Positions 1 through 10,461 of a stretch of 40,336 bases of DNA are shown here, piece by piece. The stretch spans positions 137,123-177,458 of the forward strand of contig KV425587.1 in assembly GCA_001632425.1 (NCBI GenBank), in the 5' to 3' direction. A model generated the notes under the pieces. The model was not told the origin of the DNA. It ran no database searches and was given only the letters and a program-made list of their open reading frames with translations. The first letter of the stretch is position 1. The number at the start of each line of letters is the position of its first letter. Made by a program: the position numbers and the translations under genes. The stretch comes from Neolentinus lepideus HHB14362 ss-1. Lineage: Eukaryota; Basidiomycota; Agaricomycetes; Gloeophyllales; Gloeophyllaceae.

Positions 1-739
1 CTTAAAACATTACTGGGTATTGCATAAGGGTTTGTTAAAATATTAGACATGTAATACATTAATACTACAGCATTAGGTGGCGCAGCTTCGACTGCTGTGG
101 TTGGGTAGGCGGCGCAAGGCTGCCGCGGTTGTCTACGCTGCTCTTGGTGGGTTAGCGGATTGCCTCACGCCGCATCCGAACCTTACTAACTAAGGTTCCC
201 ACCCAACCTCACAGCAGTCAGAGCTATCTCGGTTTCATTGCACGCACTAGTCGAGACAACAAAAATAGCGATGACGGACTTGGTGTTGAAAAGCGAACAA
301 AATCTCCCCTCCATAAGTGGTGAACCAATCAGAAGCCAGGAACTCCAGTCGACGCAGAAAAGTTCGCGCCACATCGGTTCCCACGGTAAGAAACGTGTTA
401 CTGATCTCCCCAACAGAAACAAATCCACAAGGACCTACACAGGGGTCGTAAATTAGCGAAAATATTTGAGGAAATCTTATTATACGTGTAGATGATATAT
501 TTAAAGTCTCAGAAGGAAATAACAAGATTCAACAGAGCATCGAGCCGAACACAAGAAAATGAGACTACAAATCCTGTTTGTAGTCATCACTACGAGCGGA
601 GATCGAAATGTTATTATAGTTTTTGAAGTAATACTACAAAATAAGTTCGCACGTATTCTCGGCACATATTTCCCACGACTATCAAAATTTCGTACTGCTC
701 GGCAGGATTTTCCGGGATAATAACGCCTCCTTCGTAAAC
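1..739. other. Non-coding left flank
   Basis: No convincing gene. Open frames of 72-92 codons on both strands overlap one another, lack family motifs and have no usable splice pattern. The stretch is AT-rich from about 450 onward, except for a GC-rich patch at about 70-180. A small perfect hairpin lies at 563-585, with 9-nt arms GACTACAAA and TTTGTAGTC and a 5-nt loop. A similar GACTACAAA string occurs beyond the neighbouring transposon near 2240. The CACTA-like element may therefore sit inside an older repeat, but I cannot delimit one. Confidence 0.5.
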
Positions 740-1140
740 TCACACTGCAGGAGTCTCACTCTTTGAGGACCTGCAAAATGTTGATCAAAATGAATATCCC
801 ATATCATTACTTTAGCAAACCATTCTGACAAAGAAAAAAGTATATACTAAGGGAATAGTCAACAGACTGGACAAAATATTATCCATTTTATTACCTTCAA
901 GATTGCTTGAATATCTATAGTTAAACATCGAGCAAAACTGATAGCAAAATATTTTCTCTGAGAAACATTTTTGTAAGTGAGTTTGTTTTAAATCTTTGCC
1001 GACTCTTAAATGGTAAATAATTATATATATTACCATAAGGGCTATTTAGATGTTATATTATGTAATACCATATATTACCTTTTGATGGTATAAAAAAGTA
1101 TATAAAAAAGTATATATTTGAGACTGAGTCAGAATGTATT

Positions 1141-1250
1141 GCCCGGTGATCGCCCGGTGATCGCCCATAGGGGGCCCAGTGGTCACCCACAGAGTGCCCG
1201 GTGATCGCCCGGTGAGCACCCGGTGATCGCCCACAGAGTGCCCACAGCTG
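1141..1250. repeat. Left subterminal tandem repeats of the CACTA-like element
   Basis: Repeated copies of GCCCGGTGATC are interspersed with GCCCACAGAGT units, in a locally GC-rich block inside an AT-rich element. Together with the reverse complement of the block at 1437-1546, it forms an imperfect inverted pair: both are preceded on the outer side by similar sequence ending AATGTATTGCC. Subterminal repeats in CACTA elements are known transposase-binding arrays, and that role is inferred here. The block is read as open frame on the minus strand only because the unit lacks stops. Confidence 0.7.
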
Positions 1251-1436
1251 TACCATAAGCACCCACTAATCACATTACACCCAATATTTGCCAAGGTAGT
1301 AGGTAGATAGGTAGGTATATTTCAGCAAGAGTCCCAACAATGAATTCCACATTGTTGGCCAGATGCATGGCACACTATTACATGTTCATCATTATCTATT
1401 ACTACATAGAGTAGTTGTCATGGGCATAGATCTTGT

Positions 1437-1546
1437 GGGCAATCACTGGGTAGTCAATGGGCAATCACTGGGTAGTCAACGGGCAATCACTGGGCAGTCA
1501 ACGGGCAATCACTGGGCAGTCAACGGGCAATCACTGGGCAGTCAAC
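1437..1546. repeat. 22-bp tandem repeat array (5 units), right subterminal block
   Basis: There are five consecutive 22-bp units, each starting GGGCAATCACTGGG and ending AGTCAAC or AGTCAAT. They differ only by C/T substitutions at two positions. A partial sixth unit follows. The array gives a spurious 92-codon plus-strand frame with a Gly-Asn-His-Trp type periodicity. It is the counterpart of the 1141-1250 block in the opposite arm of the transposon. Confidence 0.9.
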
Positions 1547-1950
1547 AGGCAATACATTTTGACGGAGTCAGGAATATATATTTTCCGACTCACTTTTGGA
1601 TGACACCAAAATGTGAAATAATATATTATATAATAATGTAATTAAAAAGGCTGAACATTATTAAAAGTATGGACAGCCACTTAGGCAGCTACCCAAACCT
1701 GAAATATATCCATTCCATAAATAGATTTCAAAAGCAAATCTTTTGTTACTTCTTTTCCATTCTGTTTATATTTAATCATTGTCGTCATCTTGAAGGTAAT
1801 GCTGTGGATAATATTTTGTCCAGTCTACTGAGCATTCTCTAAATATTTAAGTTTTCCCATGACAGAATATTTTGCAAAAGTAATTATATGGGATATCCAT
1901 TTTGATCAACATTTTGCAGGTCCTCAAAGAGTGGGACTCCCGCAGTGTCA

Positions 1951-2291
1951 GGACTCGTAATAATGAAGAAAACTTTAGGATCAATTCCCACGGTCAGAAA
2001 CCCCAGAACAGGGATTCATAGCGAAGAAAATGCAATACTGGCAGATAATTCACAAGAATATTGTACAAGAGATTTAACATCAAAAGGACCATATGACGGT
2101 AAAAATGGCGGAGCATGTGTAATAACGGGAGCGGAAGGGACAGAATTTTTGGGCGAGGGACTCCAATTTAAATTTTGTAGCCAGTCAACATTATTGACAT
2201 TACAAGCGGAGAATGAACCAGTGTTGTAGTAAAGACTTAGACTACAAACTCGTCTCGTAAATTCGGTTCGTTCGTATGCTCAACATACGAA
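1951..2291. other. Gene-free gap upstream of the 2292 gene
   Basis: A 94-codon plus-strand frame (1945-2229) begins inside the transposon end, has no recognisable domain and is not called. The stretch contains the presumed promoter of the gene at 2292. I see no clear TATA box. GACTACAAA near 2240 matches the hairpin at 563-585. Confidence 0.4.
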
Positions 2292-4458
2292 ATGCCGCCT
2301 AGCGACAGGTGTGTATCTTCTCATGTTATTGAACAACATTTGCTCATGTTCAGGCGCAGGTTTCTGAGAATATATAATTCATTACCAGAGGATGGGCGGC
2401 GAAGACTCGTCACAAAACATCTGATACCTTTGCTTAATGCCGTGCCTCCAGATAGGTGCAAGAAATCGATGTCTGCGGCATTGCGTATGCAGAAACGATA
2501 CGATGGAATCCCTATTTTGAATCTCAAGTCGAAGAAGGAGGAGGTGAACGCGTTGCTCGACGAACTGGAGAAGGACACCAAACGCTCGTTCGTCAAGGGT
2601 CGCTCGATCAGAGACGAGTTACTCTCGGAGATCATCGATAGCATTACGGACTGGTTAAATGATATCTGGATTGTGGTCTATGAATACAAGGTGAACTTCG
2701 AGGAGGCGCATCGGTGTTTGCTATTTGCCGCTGGTGTTCTGGATCATCTTTGCAATTCTCGTGGGTGAGTCCTAGCCTCTACCACATGCCCACAGCTCTC
2801 AATGCGTCGGATTCGCTCGACTTACCATTGATTTGCATCAGTCTGCCTTCAGAGACGTGAGCATGAGATCCATGCCCCTGAGACCCTGTGCTCACCTGCT
2901 GCCACAGTTGTAAATGCACGTTCAATAACATGTGCGTCAGTGTGAGAATCAAGAAGCGCAATGGGCACACGGTCAAATCCTTCTCCCTGTCTGGCGCTGG
3001 TAGCCTTGACCGGGTGCTCCTGTGGATCTGGCGGGATTTGTTCCTAGTCATCCTGGCGGGTGGCAATCCTCGGCTCACCAACACGATCCCCGAGATGCTC
3101 GCAGACATCGAAGGCGTCGTCGGATGGAGGCCTCTCGAGCGGATCTTGTATGGAGGCAGAGAAGGTACGTGTTGCATGATCATGTCTCCTGCCATGACAG
3201 TGATGCAGGACAGATCTTGTCTCGGAAGACGCGCCGGATGATAGTGATGACGAGGAAGATTGGCTTGAGGACATCGATAACAACTCTCCTGAGCGCTGCT
3301 CGTGTTCCTACCACGCCGACCACTGGCCCGATCAGATCAACGACCAGATCATCCCCCTCCGCCAGCTGGTACAAGACCACCTTCTGTCCGTCTTTAAGAT
3401 TTCGCCCTCATTACAGCTTTGGCACAGTATCCTGAGTATCGCCGCCAACTACGATGCCACCAAGTCACAGCTGCAGAAACACCTATCCTCGATCGCGACG
3501 ACGTCCACGAGCACGTTCGTCGCCGCGCTCGACATCCAAGCTTTTCAGAATAACAATGAGGCGATCATATCGATGCTCGACACACACGCGCACCTCCTCC
3601 GCCCACGAGACGCGCCGTCATACCAGGCAGCCGTTATCAGCCTCTCCCGCAACCCCTTCTTCCAATGCCGCGCGCTGCAAATGCTTGAGAAAGAGATTCT
3701 CGAGGCAGCCCGGACTATTCGCGCTGCGCTCCGCGGCAGCTTCTCGGAGCTAGACAAACAGGCCAATCGGGAAGAGTTTGACAATATAATGAAGCTACGG
3801 CATGGCTCCGACTCGCGGCGGGAGAGGATTGAACTGTGGGTAGACGCGATCGTCACGCCTGGGTCGCAGCCCCCTCACCCGATGGCTTTCGCTGCTCTTA
3901 TGATCGGATTTCCCCTAGGAGCTGCTATGGCAGATGCAGACGATGCAGACCCACTGGGTTACCTCGACGTTGATCAGACCGACCCGGATCTGGAAGACCT
4001 TAGGGAAGAGTTCCGACCGAAGCTCAAAGATCGCTTCGAATCGTGGATCAACACCGCCGGGAAAGTGAAGGGAGGTAATACCGTCTTGCCCAAGATTTAC
4101 AAGGAGATCCTGGGGTGGTTGCCGTTCTTGAGGGCCTCGGACGCCGTCGACGAGATGATTGAAAGGTAAGCTCTAGTAAGCGGTGGTCAACTCTTAGGCT
4201 GAACTTCCTGCGTTCCCCAGATTAGCCGATAGACCTAGCAGACATTACATCTGCGACGGGCTAGATGGCCTTGCGCACTTTGTTAAAGTACAGAGGAAGA
4301 AATTGGTAGCGAAAGCCGACAAGCAGAAAAGGAATGCTGCCACCTCTGCATCGAATTCAGCTGCAGCTGCAGGGCCATCGAATTCGCCTACACCTAGTCA
4401 GCCTACATCTCCACCCATCCTCGCAACTGCGACTGGCGGACTCGACGATGTAGACTAG
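2292..4458 (+). CDS. Conserved-type hypothetical protein, 639 aa
   Basis: The proposed join is 2292-2764, 2908-3164, 3214-4165, 4221-4458, which keeps one frame and encodes 639 aa. All introns are GT-AG (GTGAGT, GTACGT, GTAAGC donors). The protein is mainly alpha-helical and charged, with an acidic Asp/Glu patch (DDSDDEEDW) encoded early in exon 3. Exon 4 adds a Lys-rich stretch and a low-complexity Ser/Ala/Pro tail ending DDVD. No catalytic motif, signal peptide or membrane segment is visible and I do not recognise the family. The length, long exon 3 and clean joins argue for a real gene. It converges on RFC1, with only 148 bp between the two stop codons. Confidence 0.8.
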
Positions 4459-4606
4459 TATTTGACGTCGCTGCATTATTTATCTTGTCGTTGCAATGTC
4501 ACTTGTCGATGCATCCGAGCACTTGTGCAATATACAATACAGTACATCTAATATATGTAATCCAGTATCAGAATAACCAAGGGTGTATGTCTGGAGTTCA
4601 GGAAGA

Positions 4607-7600
4607 TCAAGTCTTTCCCTTGGCTTTGGCTGGAGCCGCTTTCCCCTTCTTTGGCTTGGATATCTGAATCAAGCGGTCCTTACTGATGTCATCGTCTTCC
4701 TCTTGATTGTTTTCAGCGCTTTCCTCGGGTACTTCATCATCGACCTGACAAGATTTCTCAGTGTACGTTAAGAATTAGAACGAAGAGATGACTGACATCA
4801 AAGACCTCCTCAAGGTCTGGGACCTCGGCGGCGGCAATCTTCTTCGGCACCTTGCCCAGGTCTTGAGCCTTATGGAACGGTATAGGGTGCTCTCTCAAAT
4901 TATATCTGGGAGAATCGTTAGACGACTGGATAGTGAGGCCTAATAAATAATATACTTTCTAGTCAACGCCGTCTTGGTTGCTGCGGGGATCTTCTTCAAG
5001 ACAAAGTCATCTTTGTTCTGGTTCACACCCAGTTCGACAATGGTATCCCAATCTTCTTTGGACAAGTAGTAGTCGTCCATACGATCGATAACGTCGTCCA
5101 CAGCGCTCTGTACGGAATTCTTCATGAAGTGCAAATGCTACAAGTGCCCGGGACGAGACTCACCGCTCCAAGATCCATCAGAGGCTTGACTACGACAGGG
5201 AACAGAGCAGGGATATACGACTGCCGAATTTCGGACTTGTCCCCTGATACCTTCAATCGCATTCTGACCTGTACGTCGTTTAATTGACGTGTCAATTTGC
5301 CCCGCTTGGAATTCTGTCCCAGCCATCTACAGGTTCGTCCATGGGCGAGATCCGGGCACACAAATAAAGACAACGCCTACTGAGGGAAAGAGATTGCTTG
5401 GGATCCACCATACTGTTGGCAATTACCATAAATAAATGATGCTGGACGAACAGTAGACAGGACCGAATGAAGGGGCATCAGTGACCAATGCTGCTGGGAA
5501 CTGGGCGGTCACGTGTAAGTGACGAGACCATTGAGAGTTAGCCGAAGAAGCTACAGACCCATGAATTAAGCCATCGACAAGATCAGCGTCGGAGATTGAA
5601 GACGCTGCTTTTTCCATAATTTCGAGTTCCTTCATGTCTTTCTCAGGCCCAGCCAAGTTCCTTACCCTGACGGGCTGCGTCTTCAGATAATTCTCCTAAA
5701 AAAACCATCAAACAGTCAATGCAAAGTGCAAGGGCGGAAGGTGTGAGGATGTACTTGGATGAACAAGGGAACGAATGAATGATCATGGAAGTACAACTCC
5801 ATTTTATCACCCAATGTCTCTCGAGAGGTAGGGGAGAAAAGATATGGCCCAAGGATCTTGTAGGTGACATTGAATGGTGTCATGATGGCGTACTTCTCGT
5901 TCATCTTGACCCTAGCAAACAGCGTATTAGAAACGGCATGCGTATGGGAGGCGTATATGGATCGTACAGCTCTTTGCTGTCATCAAAGTCCATCGTAGCC
6001 CTCGACAACCTCCAGGTCGACAGCATGTTAAGAACCTGTCGGATGTCAGACTGAGCTCCAGCGACTAATTGGTCCACGACGTTCGCAGGAACTTTCATTT
6101 TCTCCCTGTGGGACATTGTTTGTTAGCGCAATGGGGTATCTATATTGCATACGACTTACTTGTAGGCGATAGTCAGAATCCGAGAACGAACAGCCTGTGC
6201 ATCTGGCCTGTTAGGTAATCGATTAGCAGTCAGAATCAGGCATCCAAAATCAAGAGGCATTACTTCTTGAACGGTAAGCTGAAAGTCGTGCTCATCAATG
6301 GCTTCAGTTTCTGTGCCTGTCTATCATTCGCAATGCAGATAATAGGTATCTTGAGAACAGATGAGGCGGAATATCGGTCAATATTGGACCCTTTGGCAGT
6401 CTGAAGTCCGCCCTTACCTTCGTCTTCTTTATGAGCTGGTTCAATGCTCCGACTCCACCACGGTCGCCAGCAGACATGCCATCGACTTCGTCCATGATGA
6501 GACATGACTTGTCGGTTATCTCGACGCCCACGGCATTGGTTTTCTATGGTCGGGTCAGCAATCATGCGATGCATACGCGAGCAAGATACGAACATGACCG
6601 CCGCCCATCCACCCGTCGAGAGAGGTATTGTTGATATTTGTGCTATTCTGAGTGATACCGGTGTAAGGTATGACAGCAATGCTATCATCCGCAAGGACAT
6701 ACCTCGACAAGTTTCTTACTTCGAGCATCACTAGCATTCAGCTCGATCGGCGTGAAACCAGCCAACTTTGCACATAGATGTGCACTCGTTGTCTTACCAA
6801 TGCCCGGAGGGCCCGTGACCATAACCGCACGGAAGACGTTCATGCCGGTCTTTCCAGGTTTCTTGAAACCGCTCTTCACATTATTAGGCCTAGAGCCGAC
6901 ATACAGTGGTGCTCAACGTCTAAACGGGAGTTCAGGACAAATCGCTTACCAGTCCTGTAACCATTGCAGCAACTTCTCCACTTGACCCTTGTTCCCGCAA
7001 ATCTCTCTGAGTGTCCGCGGAGCATAACGGACAGTCCAGAGCTGCGTCGAAGTATCAACAGCCTTCGCTCTACTCCACATAAGTCCGTAAATCATAATTG
7101 ACCAGAACGAAACTTACGTAGAAGTGCCATCTGTCTTCGCCTCCTTCAAGGCCGCTTTTTCACGTTTCTCCATCTCCTTTGCGCCCTGACGGATAGCTTC
7201 CTGCTCCTTCTCCTTCTTCTTCCTTGTCTTGTCGTCCATCCCTGCATCACCTGGGTTGCGCGTCGCGATCAACTGCAGGAACTCGTCCTCGTCGAGCGTC
7301 TTGAGATTATGCTTCTTGATCGCAGCGAGCTTGCTCGGACCCGCGTCATCGCCGAGTATAACGAAGGACGTCTTGGAGGACGGCTGACCGGTGACGCGCC
7401 TGGGTAACGCACCTGCGTGTCAGAGTTGTGAGAGGAAAGAGAAAGACGAAACGCACCCTCCAAAACGCTTCGCAAGTTCAACGGCTTCCTCACGCGAGAA
7501 GCTGCTTAGCTCTCCGGTAAAGACGAACGCTAGGCCAGCCAAGGGTTCCGCGCACTGCGGCTCTGGAATTTCTTTCGACCCAGGAGCTTTAGGGCCCGCC

Positions 7601-8558
7601 ATCTTCGCAGCCTTCGCAGCAGCCCAGCTAGAGGCGAACGTCAGTGCTGTCATGGGGAAGTGGAAAGGAACTCACTTGAACTTGGGTTTTGGCTTCTCTT
7701 TCTCGTCGCCATCGCCTGCGGCAGCCTCTTTTGCCTTTGCCTTTGACGTGGATTTGGCTTTCATGTCCGCCTCAGAACCTTTCGTCCTCGAAGCACCGGT
7801 TTTCTTTGAAGCTGCCTTGCTCTTGCCCTTCTTCAGCACCTCGTCTTCGTCATCGGGCACTATGAAATCATCATCGGATGTTCCTGACATGTCATAGTCA
7901 TCGTCGTGCTTTTTCTTAGACCCGCTAGACTTCTTCGGCGTCGGTGGCTTCACCTTCACCGGACTAGGTTTAGCTTTCGATGTTGTGGTGGTGGCCAGTT
8001 TCTTCTTCCGCGGTGAAGATTTCTCTTGTTCCGATTCATCCTCGCTAGATAGAAGAGCTACGGGTTTCTTACGCTTGAGGCTTGGCGCTGGCGTGGCTTT
8101 GGGAGGAGCCTTGCTCAAGCCAAGCTCATCTTCGTCGCTGGAGAGGGGAATAATTCTTGATTTACGGTTCATAGCTGGTTTGGAGGGTGTGATTTGCTTC
8201 GGTGTCACATGAGGTTTCTTACTGTCCGCGCGTAGTGGGCATCTCCTCCATGAACAATCAATTCGAAACGTATTGCAAGCCCACACACCTATCATCATCA
8301 TCGCCTATTGCACAAAGTCTGTCAAGATGCGTTTCACAAGTCGGAAACCGTAGTCACGCACTGAGAATCTCAATTGCATTACTCTTCGCCTTTCCCTATC
8401 CACAGATCCATCACTTGTGTGTAATGCCCCAGAAATTCTCTCACCTGCGACTGCGAGCTCTGAGTAGTCGGCGACGACTTTGGAAACCCAGGTCTGAAGA
8501 ACGACCTGATATCTTTTGCAGAAGACTTTGCCGTTTGTTTTGATTTTGAAGTCGACAT
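4607..8558 (-). CDS. RFC1: Replication factor C subunit 1 (clamp-loader large subunit)
   Basis: RFC1 is the large AAA+ subunit that loads PCNA onto primer-template DNA in the nucleus. Eighteen exons join to 957 aa: 8558-8445, 8217-7676, 7627-7457, 7399-7118, 7069-6950, 6889-6703, 6647-6594, 6543-6418, 6349-6264, 6207-6160, 6105-5968, 5911-5755, 5695-5559, 5500-5381, 5326-5164, 5137-4956, 4905-4797, 4744-4607. The N-terminus carries DIRSFF, like the start of other RFC1 proteins. A Lys/Ser/Asp-rich linker (39-218), a BRCT domain (about 248-325) and the AAA+ module follow, with Walker A GPPGIGKT (436-443) and Walker B DEVD (508-511). After these come the RFC1-type [10 protein letters not shown] segment, the C-terminal domain and a basic tail ending KAKGKT. 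The exon 2 acceptor is the least certain join. A hAT-like element sits just upstream of the ATG. Confidence 0.95.
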
Positions 8559-8588
8559 CCTAGCTGCGCGGAATCTTGGAGGTTTAGA

Positions 8589-9629
8589 CAAGGGGCCAAC
8601 GCGGGTATTGCCGGCGACGTCAACCCTCGGGTGGTAACCCCCTGACTGGTCCCCAGGGTCCATATTTTCACTTTTTTGCACTGTTAGCATTCAATCTTGG
8701 CTGGCACCTTCCACAGCATTTCATACCATCCCAAAAGTGTGTAGTATACTCATAAATTATAGTAAAATACATTGGCATACAATTATCTTTAACATGAGAA
8801 GCCAAAATCGCATGGTGTGTGCAACAATCCTGCTTGCCTCCGCCACTAGCTACCGTATTTGGACACCTGCGCCATGTGGCATCAATCCGCCTGCTGTATC
8901 TCGAGATATTGGTACGTCCTACTCATAAGATAAAGAACAATGTGTGTCACTAATAAGAAGTCTAATTCTTATACCTTGCTATTGCTGTGCTAATGTGTTG
9001 TGAACCCAGATACAAGTGGCACACATATTGAGATACAAAGTATGTACGATGCGGGAATTAGTGTACATTTCAGCTCTGGACCTTGGATTTGTAGCATTAT
9101 ATAAGAACCAGACAAGTATTAAATTACTATATTCCATAAAATTCTTAAGACATGGAGCGAGGATAAGACTGTGCATGTTCGGACCTCAGACGCACAAACC
9201 AATCAGAAATAACCATCCGTGAATGAGCGCCTCATCATCCGTATAATCCAGGAGAGTGATGTTTAAGCATGAATGCAATCATGACAAGTCTCCAGGAAAT
9301 ACGACCACTGCACAGGATTCAGCAGACGATAAGTCGATTACTGATCAAGCCTGCCAGCTCCCCGTAAGCCTTTTCGCATCTAGTACAGACTTAAACCTTA
9401 TCATATCCATATCAAAGCATGTATTTTAAGTGTATCTTGTATATAAATGGTTCCTGGGCACCATCGTACCACAGTTTTCCTGTAATTCGACTTGTTTCCT
9501 CGCGCCTTGTAATCACTCCAGCCACATATTGCCTAATTAGGGGGTGGTCTCTGCATTACATAAGGGTCCCGGGGTCCTCGTTCACTCTACAGGGTTGACG
9601 TCGCGCGTTTTCTTGCCGTTGGCCCCTTG
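8589..9629. mobile_element. hAT-like non-autonomous transposon in the RFC1 promoter
   Basis: The element begins CAAGGGGCCAACG (8589) and ends with the exact inverse CGTTGGCCCCTTG (9629). It is flanked by identical 8-bp direct repeats GGTTTAGA at 8581-8588 and 9630-9637. A CA(A/G)GG-type terminus and an 8-bp target duplication are diagnostic of hAT elements. Subterminal similarity extends further inward (both arms carry CGACGTCAACCCT). The 1,041-bp interior is AT-rich and lacks a transposase frame; the open frames are under 70 codons. The intact target duplication suggests a fairly recent insertion. It lies 30 bp upstream of the RFC1 start codon, so RFC1 transcripts must start in it, cross it or splice it out. 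Confidence 0.9.
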
Positions 9630-9641
9630 GGTTTAGATGAC

Positions 9642-9657
9642 GCGCGGGAAAACGCGT
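9642..9657. promoter_or_regulatory. E2F/MCB-like cell-cycle motif pair
   Basis: GCGCGGGAAAA (9642-9652; reverse TTTTCCCGCGC, matching an E2F consensus) overlaps ACGCGT (9652-9657), the MluI cell-cycle box bound by MBF in yeasts. DNA-replication genes in fungi commonly carry such sites. Removing the hAT element plus one target copy (1,049 bp) would place ACGCGT about 45 nt upstream of the RFC1 ATG. The pair may therefore be the displaced RFC1 control site. It could also serve the divergent gene at 10462. Confidence 0.5.
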
Positions 9658-9660
9658 GCT

Positions 9661-10461
9661 GTCACGCTAGCGTCACGCTGAGGTTATCAGGAGATAAATA
9701 ATCTGTAAATTATCGGCGAGTACTATTACTGCGGGCTTTTTCCCGAGCTCACTGTCTCTCTGCGCCGTCTCAGACTGCCAGTGTGTAGGTGAAGGGTTAG
9801 TCGTAGAGCTGCTCTTGCGTAGGCGAACCCAGCGCTCATGTTATCTGGCACCAGGACCAAGTGCTCCAAACAAAGAAACGGCACCCGAGGACCTAGCATG
9901 AGAGGGATATTTACAGTAGTGCCAGAGTGATTATCTGCCCTTTTTATTTGTCTGTTGAAACTTGACCCTCATTAATCATTTCTCACACCCTTAACGTTAG
10001 TGGTTGGTTCAGCCACCGCAGCTAGAAGAAAAACGTCGAATATCTGGAAGGCAAAGACAAGAGAGACAGTCGTTGATGGATTTCAGGCATCAGACGTTGT
10101 GGGTGCCTGAACCGCATTAATGCTCGGCTAGTTTTATTAGACTTCTCACCGGTCGTAGAGTTAAGGATTTGGTGAACATATTCTAAATAGAAAAATTGTC
10201 TGTCTCGCCGTTGGGTACACGTTTTACGTGGCAGAATGCATCTGTGGCTCAGATCTTCAGATCCCGATAGAATGGGGTGACACGCGACGGTCATGCACTA
10301 ATCGCGTGCAGTCATACGTAGTCACATGTGACACAATAGCATCCTACGCTCGCCCGTCGAAAGCCTTGACGCGACCGTAGACTTCAGCTTTTGTTCCAAC
10401 TGTCATCCTGATACAACGATTGCCAGTACTTCAGTACCTGGGCGGCGTATTGCGAAGCTAA
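9661..10461. other. Intergenic region between RFC1 and the 10462 gene
   Basis: No supported gene. A 90-codon minus-strand frame (10022-10294) lacks any family signature. This stretch probably contains the promoter of the plus-strand gene at 10462 and, before the transposon inserted, shared regulatory DNA with RFC1. TGACGCTAGCGTCA-like inverted words occur just downstream of the MCB site (about 9660-9677). Confidence 0.4.

Larger units (their letters stand above)
743..1947. mobile_element. CACTA-like non-autonomous DNA transposon (1.2 kb)
   Basis: The left end (from 743) starts CACTGCAGGAGT and the right end (to 1947) finishes ACTCCCGCAGTG, so the ends are inverted copies. The first ~85 bp of each arm match closely, including the shared core AATGTTGATCAAAATG, and weaker similarity continues to about 175 bp (for example GACTGGACAAAATATTATCC in both arms). 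The trinucleotide TCA flanks both ends (740-742 and 1948-1950). A CACTG terminus with a 3-bp target duplication is the hallmark of the CACTA (EnSpm) superfamily. No transposase-like frame is present, so it would have to be mobilised in trans. The two internal tandem-repeat blocks are annotated separately. Confidence 0.8.

Noticed and set aside
1363..1641. 92-codon plus-strand frame over the 22-bp repeats
   Set aside because: It is the translation of a tandem array inside a transposon, with no coding signal outside the repeats.
1945..2229. 94-codon plus-strand frame at the transposon edge
   Set aside because: It begins inside the element terminus, has no domain and no plausible partner exon.
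5421..5427. GTAATT donor-like site inside RFC1 exon 14
   Set aside because: Reading through stays open and reproduces the expected segment before WLGQNS. Splicing there shifts the frame.
7391..7897. 168-codon plus-strand frame opposite RFC1 exons 2-3
   Set aside because: It is the antisense shadow of the Lys/Ala/Ser-rich RFC1 linker.
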